20,712 bases of DNA, from the NCBI GenBank assembly GCA_018374635.1, contig JAHAEW010000055.1, forward strand, positions 1-20,712. Direction: 5' to 3'. How positions within the stretch are numbered: the first letter of the stretch is position 1; the number at the start of each line of letters is the position of its first letter. This DNA is from Clostridiales bacterium (GTDB taxonomy: Bacteria; Bacillota; Clostridia; Oscillospirales; Oscillospiraceae). The position numbers and the translations under genes are program-made. This document shows positions 1 to 7,015 of the stretch, piece by piece. The notes below the pieces were generated by a model, which was not told the DNA's origin, searched no databases, and was given only the letters and a program-made list of their open reading frames with translations.

Positions 1-18
1 GTTGAGACCCTCTTCCAT
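1..18 (-). CDS. Possible first codons of a further minus-strand gene (partial)
   Basis: On the minus strand an ATG at 16-18 opens a frame (M-E-E-G-L-N) that runs off the window. It lies about 80 bases downstream of the stop of the seven-span membrane protein gene, in the same orientation, so it could be the next gene of that operon. No clear Shine-Dalgarno sequence precedes it. A short inverted repeat (CCGCAG/CTGCGG) sits just upstream. Only six codons are visible, so this is weak. Confidence 0.2.
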
Positions 19-97
19 ATCGTTTTTTCCCGCAGTCCCTGCGGCTGTGTTTTTGCGCCCTTTTTCCTTCTGCTTCGGCTATCGCTTTGTTTCAAAC

Positions 98-763
98 TTA
101 TTTACACTCCTTTTTCATGGCAAAGTATCCAATCAGAACCGTCCATACATAGGCGCAGGTTTTGGGGATCATCAGCATCCCGATCATGGGAACAGTATCC
201 GCCCACAGCACCACCGGGATATAGAAGCCAAAGCTTAGTACGATAGTCAGCCACATCCATCGGAACGCCCTGTCTCCATGCTCCTTTGCACTGTGATAAA
301 ACAGGACGATCACCAGGAGGCCCAGCAGCGCAAAAGGAATGTTGCGGTAGATGCCCCAGGAGAGGGAGGCCTCAGCGCTGAGCCACTGGTTTTGCGGCAT
401 CATGCACAAAGCGATCCGCATACCGGCCAGGAAATAGACGGAGGCGGTCAGAACACTTTGCCCCTTGATTTGATACCGTTGACGCCACACATAGTAGAGC
501 AGCACGTAAAAAACGGTCATTGTGATGGAGGTGATCCATTTGCCCAATCCCAAGGGGACCGTGTAGTTCTCCAGCCCAGTGGTACATAGTGCCATGGCCC
601 GGGGGATCAGGTGAAAGGAATCGCCTGCTCCCAGCACTACCGCCATCCAGCCAAACAGCCGGAACTGGCGGTTTCCTCTGCTTCCCCGAATCATCAGCAC
701 ACCGATGCTAATGACGGAAATCAGATAGACTGCATCAAACAAGGTTTCTACGATTGCTTGCAT
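98..763 (-). CDS. Seven-span integral membrane protein, unknown function
   Basis: The 221-residue product is almost entirely hydrophobic, with about seven predicted membrane segments (roughly residues 5-24, 36-57, 72-93, 102-120, 137-159, 168-188 and 190-213). It ends in a short basic tail (KKECK). I see no transport, kinase or enzyme motif and cannot name the family. It is the second gene of a tight pair. Its ATG is 4 bases after the stop of the 150-residue membrane gene, and its AAGGAG ribosome binding site overlaps the end of that gene, so the two are probably translationally coupled. The pair is likely repressed by the adjacent TetR-type protein, because a TetR-like palindrome precedes the first gene. 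A small-molecule sensing or efflux-related role would suit TetR control but is inference. Confidence 0.75.
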   Translation of the reverse strand: MQAIVETLFDAVYLISVISIGVLMIRGSRGNRQFRLFGWMAVVLGAGDSFHLIPRAMALCTTGLENYTVPLGLGKWITSITMTVFYVLLYYVWRQRYQIKGQSVLTASVYFLAGMRIALCMMPQNQWLSAEASLSWGIYRNIPFALLGLLVIVLFYHSAKEHGDRAFRWMWLTIVLSFGFYIPVVLWADTVPMIGMLMIPKTCAYVWTVLIGYFAMKKECK

Positions 764-766
764 GGC

Positions 767-1219
767 TTATTCTCCTTCATGATCGGTTTTATTTTGAGCA
801 TCGGCATTCGCCAGCACGGCTTTGCCAAAGTTACAGCCAAACAGACCCCCGGCCAGCAGAAGGGCAGCACCCAGGCCGGTATAGAATACGGCGATAAACC
901 GCTCCGGCGCCAATCCGCTCACCCGCAGGCCAATCCCGCCGGACATCATCACGGCCATGACAGCGAAGGATTTTCCATCAAAAAATTTAAGAAAAAAGAG
1001 GTGTTCTTCTATATAGGAACAAATTCTGGCTGTGTGCTTTTTCACCAGCTTTCCAAAAATAAATTTCTGAAATACAACAAATACCAGGACGGACAATAGG
1101 ACATTCAGCACAGACCGATAAGGCGGGTATGCAATCAGCCCTATACGAAGGATGTTGAAGCCCGCTGCGCCCCACACCAAACAGGCGAGGAGCAGCAGCG
1201 TATTTCGTTTTACTTTCAT
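767..1219 (-). CDS. Four-span membrane protein, first gene of a TetR-controlled pair
   Basis: The product has 150 residues with about four hydrophobic spans (roughly 7-27, 35-55, 84-103 and 108-132). A polar, basic loop follows span two (FGKLVKKHTARICSYIEEH), and the C-terminus is short and acidic. I do not recognise the family. The ATG at 1219 is preceded by GGAGGG at good spacing. Only 18 bases upstream of the start lies the palindrome TGAAC-N3-GTTCA, the same site found at the tetR promoter, so this gene and its downstream partner are probably TetR targets. A terminator between tetR and this gene means it needs its own promoter or partial read-through. The -10 position aligned with that of tetR reads GAAAAT and has no good -35, so expression is probably low. 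Confidence 0.75.
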   Translation of the reverse strand: MKVKRNTLLLLACLVWGAAGFNILRIGLIAYPPYRSVLNVLLSVLVFVVFQKFIFGKLVKKHTARICSYIEEHLFFLKFFDGKSFAVMAVMMSGGIGLRVSGLAPERFIAVFYTGLGAALLLAGGLFGCNFGKAVLANADAQNKTDHEGE

Positions 1220-1236
1220 AAACTCCCTCCATTACT

Positions 1237-1251
1237 TGAACATCGTTCATT
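1237..1251. promoter_or_regulatory. Second TetR-type operator, upstream of the membrane-protein pair
   Basis: TGAAC-ATC-GTTCA is a perfect 5-3-5 palindrome. The 15 bases TGAACAYCGTTCATT are identical to 1862-1876 at the tetR promoter apart from one spacer base. The site ends 18 bases before the start codon of the 150-residue membrane protein. Confidence 0.7.
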
Positions 1252-1262
1252 TTCCGGGATAA

Positions 1263-1290
1263 AAAATTCCCACACCTCCGTGGGAATTTT
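1263..1290 (-). terminator. Intrinsic terminator of the tetR gene
   Basis: The arms AAAATTCCCA (1263-1272) and TGGGAATTTT (1281-1290) pair perfectly, and a further C-G pair closes a six-base loop. Read on the minus strand the hairpin ends in a T run. It overlaps the tetR stop codon and separates tetR from the membrane pair. Confidence 0.75.
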
Positions 1291-1846
1291 AGTAAAGGGT
1301 CCTGCGGATGATTTCCAGCACAGCGCTTGGATCATAGTCCTGACGCAACAAGGCGGAGAGCATCAGAGAAAACAGGACATCCGCAAATTTCTCTGCTGTA
1401 AACTGCCCGGTAAAGGCATCCGGCCGGACTTTATAATCCCGTTTTAACACGGAACACAGCGCCTCTAAAATATGCTGCCAGGTCTGCTGCATACGCCGTT
1501 TCCCATCCAGCTTGTCTTCCTGCATAAATCCAAGTGAGTGGAGGGTAAAAAAGCCGGGATACTGCTTGCTGCCGTATTCCAGCCTCCCATACATCCAGAT
1601 AATGCAGGCTTGGGTATCCTGAAACACAGCCCCATCCTCCGGGCGGTGAAAAATCTCGCACCAGACACTCTCCACCGTGGCCCCTATCAGCGCCGCTTTG
1701 GAATCAAAATAATTGTAAATAGCTCCCACAGATACGCCGCAGGAAGCTGCAACAGCGCGAATGTTGACCGCAGACCACCCCTGCTGTCGGATCAACTCCC
1801 GGCTGGCTTCCAAAATCTCCTCTTTCGATGTCACGATTTTATTCAT
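1289..1846 (-). CDS. TetR/AcrR-family transcriptional regulator
   Basis: This 185-residue protein has the N-terminal TetR helix-turn-helix. ILEASRELIRQQGWSAVNIR is followed by IAxxxGVSxGAIYNYFxSKxxL spacing (residues about 8-55), and a variable helical C-terminal ligand and dimer domain follows. The start chosen is MNKIVTSKEE, preceded by GAGGTGA; a longer in-frame extension upstream would run through the promoter and operator and is rejected. The gene has a consensus promoter (TTGACA, 17-bp spacer, TATAAT) whose -10 is overlapped by the palindrome ATGAAC-N3-GTTCAT, which is the arrangement of an autorepressor. A second copy of that palindrome fronts the neighbouring membrane-protein pair, so those are the likely targets. 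The ligand is unknown. Confidence 0.9.
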   Translation of the reverse strand: MNKIVTSKEEILEASRELIRQQGWSAVNIRAVAASCGVSVGAIYNYFDSKAALIGATVESVWCEIFHRPEDGAVFQDTQACIIWMYGRLEYGSKQYPGFFTLHSLGFMQEDKLDGKRRMQQTWQHILEALCSVLKRDYKVRPDAFTGQFTAEKFADVLFSLMLSALLRQDYDPSAVLEIIRRTLY

Positions 1847-1860
1847 CCGCTCACCTCTAT

Positions 1861-1875
1861 ATGAACACCGTTCAT
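1861..1875. promoter_or_regulatory. TetR-type operator at the tetR promoter
   Basis: ATGAAC-ACC-GTTCAT is a perfect 6-3-6 palindrome that overlaps the last two bases of the -10 box and extends downstream to within 15 bases of the tetR start codon. Repressor bound here would block polymerase. Confidence 0.75.
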
Positions 1876-1902
1876 TATAGCGTTTAGTTTCCGCTTTGTC
1901 AA
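1874..1902 (-). promoter_or_regulatory. Consensus sigma-A promoter of tetR
   Basis: Minus strand: TTGACA (1897-1902), a 17-base spacer, and TATAAT (1874-1879), with both hexamers matching consensus exactly. The transcript would begin inside the operator, about 20 bases before the start codon. Confidence 0.85.
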
Positions 1903-2058
1903 GTGTGCTGCTCCCGGTTTGCTCGGATTGCTGCCAGCCGGACAAAATCCGTCGCTTGTTAGCGCAGGGGGCAACCGGGATAAAATACCCCCGGGATCTG
2001 TCCTGATGTAAGCAGTCCTTCTATATATGCCGGAGATATTCCATCCAAGTATATCCTG

Positions 2059-2067
2059 TGCTATAAT
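2059..2067 (+). promoter_or_regulatory. Extended -10 promoter for the HSP90/lipoprotein region
   Basis: TG-C-TATAAT is an extended -10 element (TATAAT at 2062-2067), and the -35 at the expected distance is poor (TTCCAT). It lies about 43 bases upstream of the truncated HSP90 copy. No comparable promoter is visible directly before the intact HSP90-like gene, so that gene may depend on read-through from here. Confidence 0.55.
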
Positions 2068-2076
2068 GATGTCAAC

Positions 2077-2337
2077 ATAACCAAATCAGTTCGGTAAGGA
2101 AGATAGATTATGGGCGATACTTACCATTTTCAAGTGAACCTGGGTGGGATGCTGGATGTTCTGTCCAATCACCTCTATAAAAGCCCGGACGTGTTTTTGC
2201 GGGAGTTACTGCAAAACGGCGTGGATGCCATCACCCTGCGCCAGAAGGAGCAGCCGGGCTGGAACGGCGGCAGGCTGACTATTCAGGTGGACCCCGGCCG
2301 CCGCCTGATCTTCCGGGACAACGGTGCGGGCTTGAGC
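2077..2337 (+). repeat. Direct repeat, left copy (HSP90 leader and 5' coding part)
   Basis: These 261 bases match 3271-3531 without gaps at about 92% identity by eye. The match starts 33 bases before the ATG, covers the ribosome binding site, and stops abruptly just after the DNGAGLS motif. The lipoprotein gene lies between the two copies. Confidence 0.85.
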
Positions 2338-2541
2338 ATGGGGAGCTGCCAACTTTGCAACAGATTGGGGCGCCTGTGCCCAAAGAGTTTAAATGTGAGG
2401 ACGAACTATGGTTACCAAAAAGCGCAAATTGATATTGATTATGGGTACAGTTTTTTGCCTTGCCGGCTGTGTTTCTACGCCGGGGCAAGAACCTTTTGGA
2501 GAAGAAACCTTTTCGGCCGCAGAGGCGGCATCCGCGTATGA
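2110..2541 (+). pseudogene. Truncated copy of the HSP90-family ATPase gene
   Basis: The first 76 residues match the intact HSP90-like protein at 3304 with only two conservative changes (I for V), including the catalytic E-L-L-Q-N helix and the D-N-G-A-G-L-S ATP-binding motif. Homology then ends at base 2337. The frame runs on through unrelated sequence and overlaps the start of the lipoprotein gene. The lid, GRFGIG motif, middle domain and C-terminal domain are all missing, so it cannot be a working ATPase. Its leader, SD region and promoter are intact, so it could still be transcribed and translated to a short product. Nearly all differences from the intact copy are synonymous, so the copies diverged while both were under selection or came from different strains. 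Confidence 0.8.
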
Positions 2542-3256
2542 GGCTGTTTCGGAAAGCATGGAGCAGGCAGAATTTGAGAATATGGGAGGCTATACAGTCT
2601 CTGTCAGTGGAGCATTGGATGATGATTTTACAGAATATCAAATCTATAAAACAGACGAGTACAATGTCGTGTCTTACCAGGGATATGATGCAGAATACCT
2701 CTGGTATGAAGGGTGGCTGTATTGCGATAAAGATAAAAATTTGACTTACCGCGATATGTCATGGGATGAATTTAATATGGAGGAGTATGCGATGCAGCAG
2801 TGGGCGTTTGCACAACAGCTGCTGGGGCGGGACGATGTGGAATTGACTTACAAGTACATTCCGATGGCCTCTGGCAATCAATATCTGCTCACTGCAGAAT
2901 ACGATGAAGCGGTTCTGGACGGGCAGTCCGTGCGTTTTATCCAGCTTCCCTTTTATTTGGATCAGGACGGGGCCTACAATGGGTTTGGTCTGAGTTGGCA
3001 AAAACGGTGCGGAGAAACCTACCGCGCGATTTCGATCTCATTCTTTCCTTATGAAGGCTCCACATCCTTACAAGCAGAACGGCGTATATGGTCTTTCGGA
3101 AATAGGTTTGGACTTACGGAAGAAGTTGTCCCTGCGCTGAGTGACCAGGAAGAGCACCGGCAGCGAAGTCTCGCGGTAATCAGGAGCCTGGATTTTGAAG
3201 ACCTCAGAAAAGAATCTGTGTATCAAGAGAATTTGTCTATCCCCGTAGTCAAATAA
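2408..3256 (+). CDS. Putative surface lipoprotein, unknown function
   Basis: The 282-residue product begins with a typical lipoprotein signal: basic MVTKKRK, a hydrophobic core, then the lipobox L18-A-G-C21. Processing would leave a lipidated Cys21 on the outer face of the membrane. The remainder is acidic and rich in Tyr and aromatic residues, consistent with an extracellular beta-rich domain. I recognise no catalytic motif. The start is preceded by GTGAGGA. The gene is less GC-rich than the HSP90 genes flanking it. It lies between a truncated and an intact copy of the HSP90 gene in the same orientation, so it appears to be part of an inserted segment. A short alternative frame at 2340-2411 (reading GELPTLQQIGAPVPKEF) may be the tail of another gene carried with it. 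Confidence 0.8.
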   Translation: MVTKKRKLILIMGTVFCLAGCVSTPGQEPFGEETFSAAEAASAYEAVSESMEQAEFENMGGYTVSVSGALDDDFTEYQIYKTDEYNVVSYQGYDAEYLWYEGWLYCDKDKNLTYRDMSWDEFNMEEYAMQQWAFAQQLLGRDDVELTYKYIPMASGNQYLLTAEYDEAVLDGQSVRFIQLPFYLDQDGAYNGFGLSWQKRCGETYRAISISFFPYEGSTSLQAERRIWSFGNRFGLTEEVVPALSDQEEHRQRSLAVIRSLDFEDLRKESVYQENLSIPVVK

Positions 3257-3270
3257 ATTCATCGTACATA

Positions 3271-3531
3271 ATAATCAAATCAGTTCAACAAGGAAGATAG
3301 ATTATGGGCGATACTTACCATTTTCAAGTGAACCTGGGCGGAATGCTGGATGTTTTGTCCAATCACCTCTATAAAAGCCCGGACGTGTTTTTGCGGGAAC
3401 TGCTGCAAAACGGCGTGGACGCCGTCACCCTGCGCCAGAAGGAACAGCCGGGATGGAACGGCGGCAGGCTGACCATTCAGGTGGACCCCGGCCGCCGGTT
3501 GGTGTTCCGGGACAACGGCGCGGGCTTGAGC
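3271..3531 (+). repeat. Direct repeat, right copy (start of intact HSP90 gene)
   Basis: This is the partner of the repeat at 2077-2337, covering the leader and first 76 codons of the intact gene. The leader differs at only four positions. Confidence 0.85.
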
Positions 3532-5082
3532 GAGGAGGGCATCCACCGTTTCCTGGCGGTCATCGGGCAGTCCTCCAAGACGGAGCTGGTCAACGGCAAG
3601 ATCCCCGAGGACTACATCGGGCGGTTCGGCATCGGCCTGCTCTCCTGCTTCATGGTGTCGGACTCCATCGTGGTTCACACCCGGCCTGCCGCCGGAGGCC
3701 CCGCCCATATCTGGACCGGGCGGCCCGACGGCACCTATACCCTGGAGCCGCTGGAGGACTGCCCTGTGGGGACGGCGGTGCTCCTCGCCGCCAAGCCCGG
3801 CATGGAGCATTACTTCCAGCCGGAAAAAATCGGGGAGCTGGTGCGCCACTATGGCCTGGCCCTGCCGGTGCCTGTCTATCTGGACGGCGACCCGGAGCGG
3901 CTCAACCGCATCCCTGCCGACTTTGCCGGCATCAGCCGCGGCCAGCTCCTGGCCTTTGGAGAGTGGCTGTTCCATGAGGAATTTTTAGACGCTATCCCCA
4001 TCCAGACGCCCCATATCAGCGGCGTGGCCTATGTGCTCTCTTACCGCACCGATCAATCCGTTAAGAATGGCCACCGCATTTACCTCAAGCAGATGCTCCT
4101 CACCGAGCGGGGCGATACTCTCCTGCCGTCCTGGGCCTTCTTCCTCCGGTGCTTCCTCAACACCCGCGGCCTGCGCCCCACCGCCTCCCGGGAGGATTTC
4201 TATGAGGATGGGGAGCTGGAGCAGGCGCGGAGAGAATTTGCCCAGGCAATCCGCGCCTATCTCTCTCGGCTCTCCCAAGTGGACGCCGAGCGGCTGCGGA
4301 ATCTCGTGCGGGTCCACGTACAGGCGATCAAGGCTATGGCGGTCTGGGACGAGGAGCTGTTCCGCATCTTCATCGACTACCTGCCCTTTGAAACCAGCGA
4401 GGGGACTATGATGGGCGCGGCGCTGAAGCAGTCCGGGGAGGCGTTCTGGGTCAATTCTGTGCCGAGGTTCAAACAGCTCCGCTCCCTCTTCCTGGCCCAG
4501 GGCCGGCTGCTGATCTGCACCGGCTATACCAGCGACCAGGAGCTGATCGAGGCGCTGGCCGGGCGGTTCGACCTCCCCATCCGCCCGCTGGGCGAGGACC
4601 ACATGACAGAGGTGCTGGAGGAGGCCGCCCCTGACGAACTGCGGCGGGCCTCGCTATTGCTCCAGGCGGCTAACAATGCCCTGCGCCCCCATGACTGCCA
4701 GGCCCAGCTCTGCCGCTTCTTTCCCACGGATCTGCCCGCCCTGTACGCCATGAGCGACCAGGTCCAGTTTCTGCGCCAGGTCCGGTCCGCCCAGGAGCAC
4801 ACCTCCGGCATTTTCTCGGACGCGCTGACCTCCATGCTGGCGGGAGTCGAGGAAACGCCTCTCAGCAGTCTCTACCTGAACGCCAACAATACGCTGATCC
4901 GCCGGCTGATGGGCGTTCAGGACCGCCCTCTGCTGGAGCAGACGGTCAAGATCCTCTATGTTCAGGCTCTTCTGGCCGGAGGCCACCCGCTCCAGGGCAG
5001 GGAACTGCACACGATGAATCAGGCGCTGCTGACCCTGTTGGAACGTATCACCAGTATGGAAGATATGGAGGAACCAATTTGA
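3304..5082 (+). CDS. HSP90-family (HtpG-like) ATP-dependent chaperone
   Basis: This 592-residue GHKL ATPase is close to the length of HtpG. The N-terminal ATP site is complete: the helix RELLQNGVDA with the catalytic Glu32, Asn36 and Asp39; DNGAGLS at 70-76; a lid segment; GRFGIGLLSCF at 106-116; and the GTAV threonine at about 157. The middle domain has LRPTASREDF at about 290-299, where Arg296 corresponds to the HtpG middle-domain arginine in NVSRE. The remainder fits the middle and dimerisation domains. It probably acts as a cytosolic chaperone. Sequence and context suggest a divergent HSP90-family member, not the housekeeping HtpG. A membrane protein and a TPR-like protein lie downstream in the same orientation, although a minus-strand gene now intervenes. 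The SD region is AAGGAAG. Confidence 0.88.
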   Translation: MGDTYHFQVNLGGMLDVLSNHLYKSPDVFLRELLQNGVDAVTLRQKEQPGWNGGRLTIQVDPGRRLVFRDNGAGLSEEGIHRFLAVIGQSSKTELVNGKIPEDYIGRFGIGLLSCFMVSDSIVVHTRPAAGGPAHIWTGRPDGTYTLEPLEDCPVGTAVLLAAKPGMEHYFQPEKIGELVRHYGLALPVPVYLDGDPERLNRIPADFAGISRGQLLAFGEWLFHEEFLDAIPIQTPHISGVAYVLSYRTDQSVKNGHRIYLKQMLLTERGDTLLPSWAFFLRCFLNTRGLRPTASREDFYEDGELEQARREFAQAIRAYLSRLSQVDAERLRNLVRVHVQAIKAMAVWDEELFRIFIDYLPFETSEGTMMGAALKQSGEAFWVNSVPRFKQLRSLFLAQGRLLICTGYTSDQELIEALAGRFDLPIRPLGEDHMTEVLEEAAPDELRRASLLLQAANNALRPHDCQAQLCRFFPTDLPALYAMSDQVQFLRQVRSAQEHTSGIFSDALTSMLAGVEETPLSSLYLNANNTLIRRLMGVQDRPLLEQTVKILYVQALLAGGHPLQGRELHTMNQALLTLLERITSMEDMEEPI

Positions 5083-5147
5083 TTCCGGCTCCAGAAAGAG
5101 ACATTAGGTTGGCAGATTAAGTAGCGGCCTCGAATTATCCAACAGTT

Positions 5148-5985
5148 TTAGCCTTCCTCTTTTAGAAACTGGCGGGGGTCCATGCCATATATCTGCACTA
5201 CCTCCACCAAGTCGGAGTGGAGCAGATCATAGGCAGAAACCAGCCGCCCACCGTCAGAATCCAGATCATAGCCGAAATGCTGGTATGCGTACCATACCAG
5301 GTAAGAACAGTGGAGGCCAAACTGCCAAGCCTCCGGATCAGGAGCTTTGGGGCCGATGAAGCCGGAAGTCAGGTGGTACGGTACCCCCAGCAATGTGGAC
5401 AGCCCATAGTCTGCCACTTTCTGCCCTGTTTCAGGGGGACTGTCCTTTAGGCGTAAAACTGCGTAATTGGTATAGTCCGTCCATTCTTGGGCGGGGAAAC
5501 AAGCTGAGTCAGCCCCCCCACACAGCACATTCCAGTGTGGTGTCAGGCTCAACGGCTATCCCCGCGTGACCATGGCGCCATCCAATCGTGTGGGTGGATA
5601 GAGTGATCAGGATATCCCCTGGCTGAATATCCGCCAGAAAGGGCCCAGGAGTCTCCAGCATATCCTCGCGGGTAAACCAGCCCAGCAAAGCGGTACACTC
5701 GCCTTTTGGAGGATTGAAAAACAGATCCTGAGCATCCAAAATAGCCTGGAAGTTTCCGTCCGCAAGTAGCTTGTCTACTGCCGGACGGCCCAGACCGGTC
5801 TGGAGAAAAATGGTGTCATAGTCCGAGTTCTCAGTGAGTTCCACGCGAGGATAGTCGGGAACAAATTGACCGTCCCGGTGCGCCCAAAATCTCTGGAGCA
5901 GATAGTTCGCCAGTACGGTAAGTGCTGTTAGGCACAAAATACACAATACAATCTTTTGCCATCGTTTCATTCGTTCCAGGGTCAT
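5148..5985 (-). pseudogene. Permuted NlpC/P60 (YiiX-like) hydrolase, frameshifted at a G7 run
   Basis: Two overlapping minus-strand frames make one protein of about 277 residues. The first (start 5985, SD GGAGAG) has an N-terminal membrane anchor (residues 11-30), then GDILITL and RHGHAGIAV with the likely catalytic His140. It stops at 5509, just after a run of seven G (plus-strand C7, 5513-5519). The second frame continues with the other half of the fold, including HCSYLVWYAY, whose Cys fits the nucleophile of permuted papain-like NlpC/P60 enzymes, and ends at 5148. Removing one G rejoins the frames as AVWGADSACF. Such proteins act on cell-wall peptides or lipids, with an extracytoplasmic domain here. 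The shift may be a real mutation, a phase-variable tract or a sequencing error. The gene interrupts an otherwise plus-strand block. Confidence 0.7.
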
Positions 5986-6265
5986 GATTATCTCTCCAAA
6001 CTGTTATTGATTCACCATTGATATGACATTTTCAATACCTGAGTGTACGCTTGCTCGCTATTGGCCGGGGCGACGGCGGTCCTGCCTTGCAGCAGCCGCT
6101 TGCTCTTTGAGGAGGGACATACCAACTTTTCCTTCTGCCGCTTTGTAGCCGCCAAGCGGGGCTTTATCCCTGCTCCTCTCAGAAGATATACGTTTGATCT
6201 CCTGACAAATTGCTTCGTGATAAGGGGTCTAAAACTGTTACTACTCTATAACGGAGGTATGGATC

Positions 6266-6994
6266 GTGAAATCTATGTATCAAAAATGGTTGAATAGGGA
6301 GGCGGAATGGATCGGAGCCTATTGCCGCCGTACCCGCAAAAACAGCCTCCTGAAAATCGCGCCGCTGACGCTGGTGCTGTCCGCGCTCCTGTTCGGCGGC
6401 ATCGCGTTTTTAGGAGATGGTATAGATGGTCTCCTTACGGGCGTGGCCGGGGGCCTGTTTTTTGGTTTTGTCATCTGCGCCTTTTATCTCGCCATTTTAT
6501 TTGTCAGCCTCCGTCCAGCCCGGTATGTCCGGAAAATTGAGCAGAGTGTCCAAGAGGCCGGCATCGGAGAGATGGAACGGGAACAGCTGGGGAAGGAAAT
6601 GCTGGACGCCCTGGAGCATGAGGAGCAGGTGATGTCCTATGAGATGTGGGGGCCGAATGTGAAAGGCACCCCGGCCAGATTGCTCATCACACACAATTAT
6701 GTGTTCCAGGAGGGGAGCGCCCCCTATGCCGTCCTGGTTCGGCGGAGCGATATTGCGGAGATCCGGCTGGGCTCTGAACGAAAAACGGCTGTCACCCGCG
6801 GAGCCAAAACGAAAACCTATCATCATTTCACCCTCTATTCCATCGGCTTTTACCGGAAGGACCGCTTTGAGCGCGGGCTTGGTGGGGACGGCCTGCCTGA
6901 TATAGCGATGGGCTTCTTTCAGGAAGAGTTGAGGGACGCCGCCGCGAAGAGGCTGGAAGAGAGCGGCATGAGGATACAGGCCCCGGAGAAATAG
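6266..6994 (+). CDS. Membrane protein with two N-terminal spans and a cytosolic domain
   Basis: The start is the GTG at 6266, eight bases after GGAGG (6253-6257); an ATG at 6259 lies in another frame and too close to the SD. The 242-residue product has a basic N-terminus, two hydrophobic segments at about 31-49 and 56-80, and a soluble domain of about 160 residues with charged helices (EREQLGKEMLDALEHEEQV) followed by a beta-rich part that looks PH-like (ARLLITHNYVFQE, LVRRSDIAEIRL). The PH-like idea is inference; I recognise no named family. It ends 21 bases before the TPR-like gene, so the two probably form an operon, and it lies downstream of the HSP90-like gene on the same strand. Confidence 0.75.
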   Translation: MKSMYQKWLNREAEWIGAYCRRTRKNSLLKIAPLTLVLSALLFGGIAFLGDGIDGLLTGVAGGLFFGFVICAFYLAILFVSLRPARYVRKIEQSVQEAGIGEMEREQLGKEMLDALEHEEQVMSYEMWGPNVKGTPARLLITHNYVFQEGSAPYAVLVRRSDIAEIRLGSERKTAVTRGAKTKTYHHFTLYSIGFYRKDRFERGLGGDGLPDIAMGFFQEELRDAAAKRLEESGMRIQAPEK

Positions 6995-7015
6995 AGCGGG
7001 CGGGAGGTACAGAGT

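Noticed and set aside
6043..6297. Plus-strand frame of 84 codons before the membrane protein gene
   Set aside because: It has no SD, an odd composition, and runs through the SD and start of the real gene. The 5986-6265 gap otherwise shows nothing I can name; a dispersed repeat is possible but untested.
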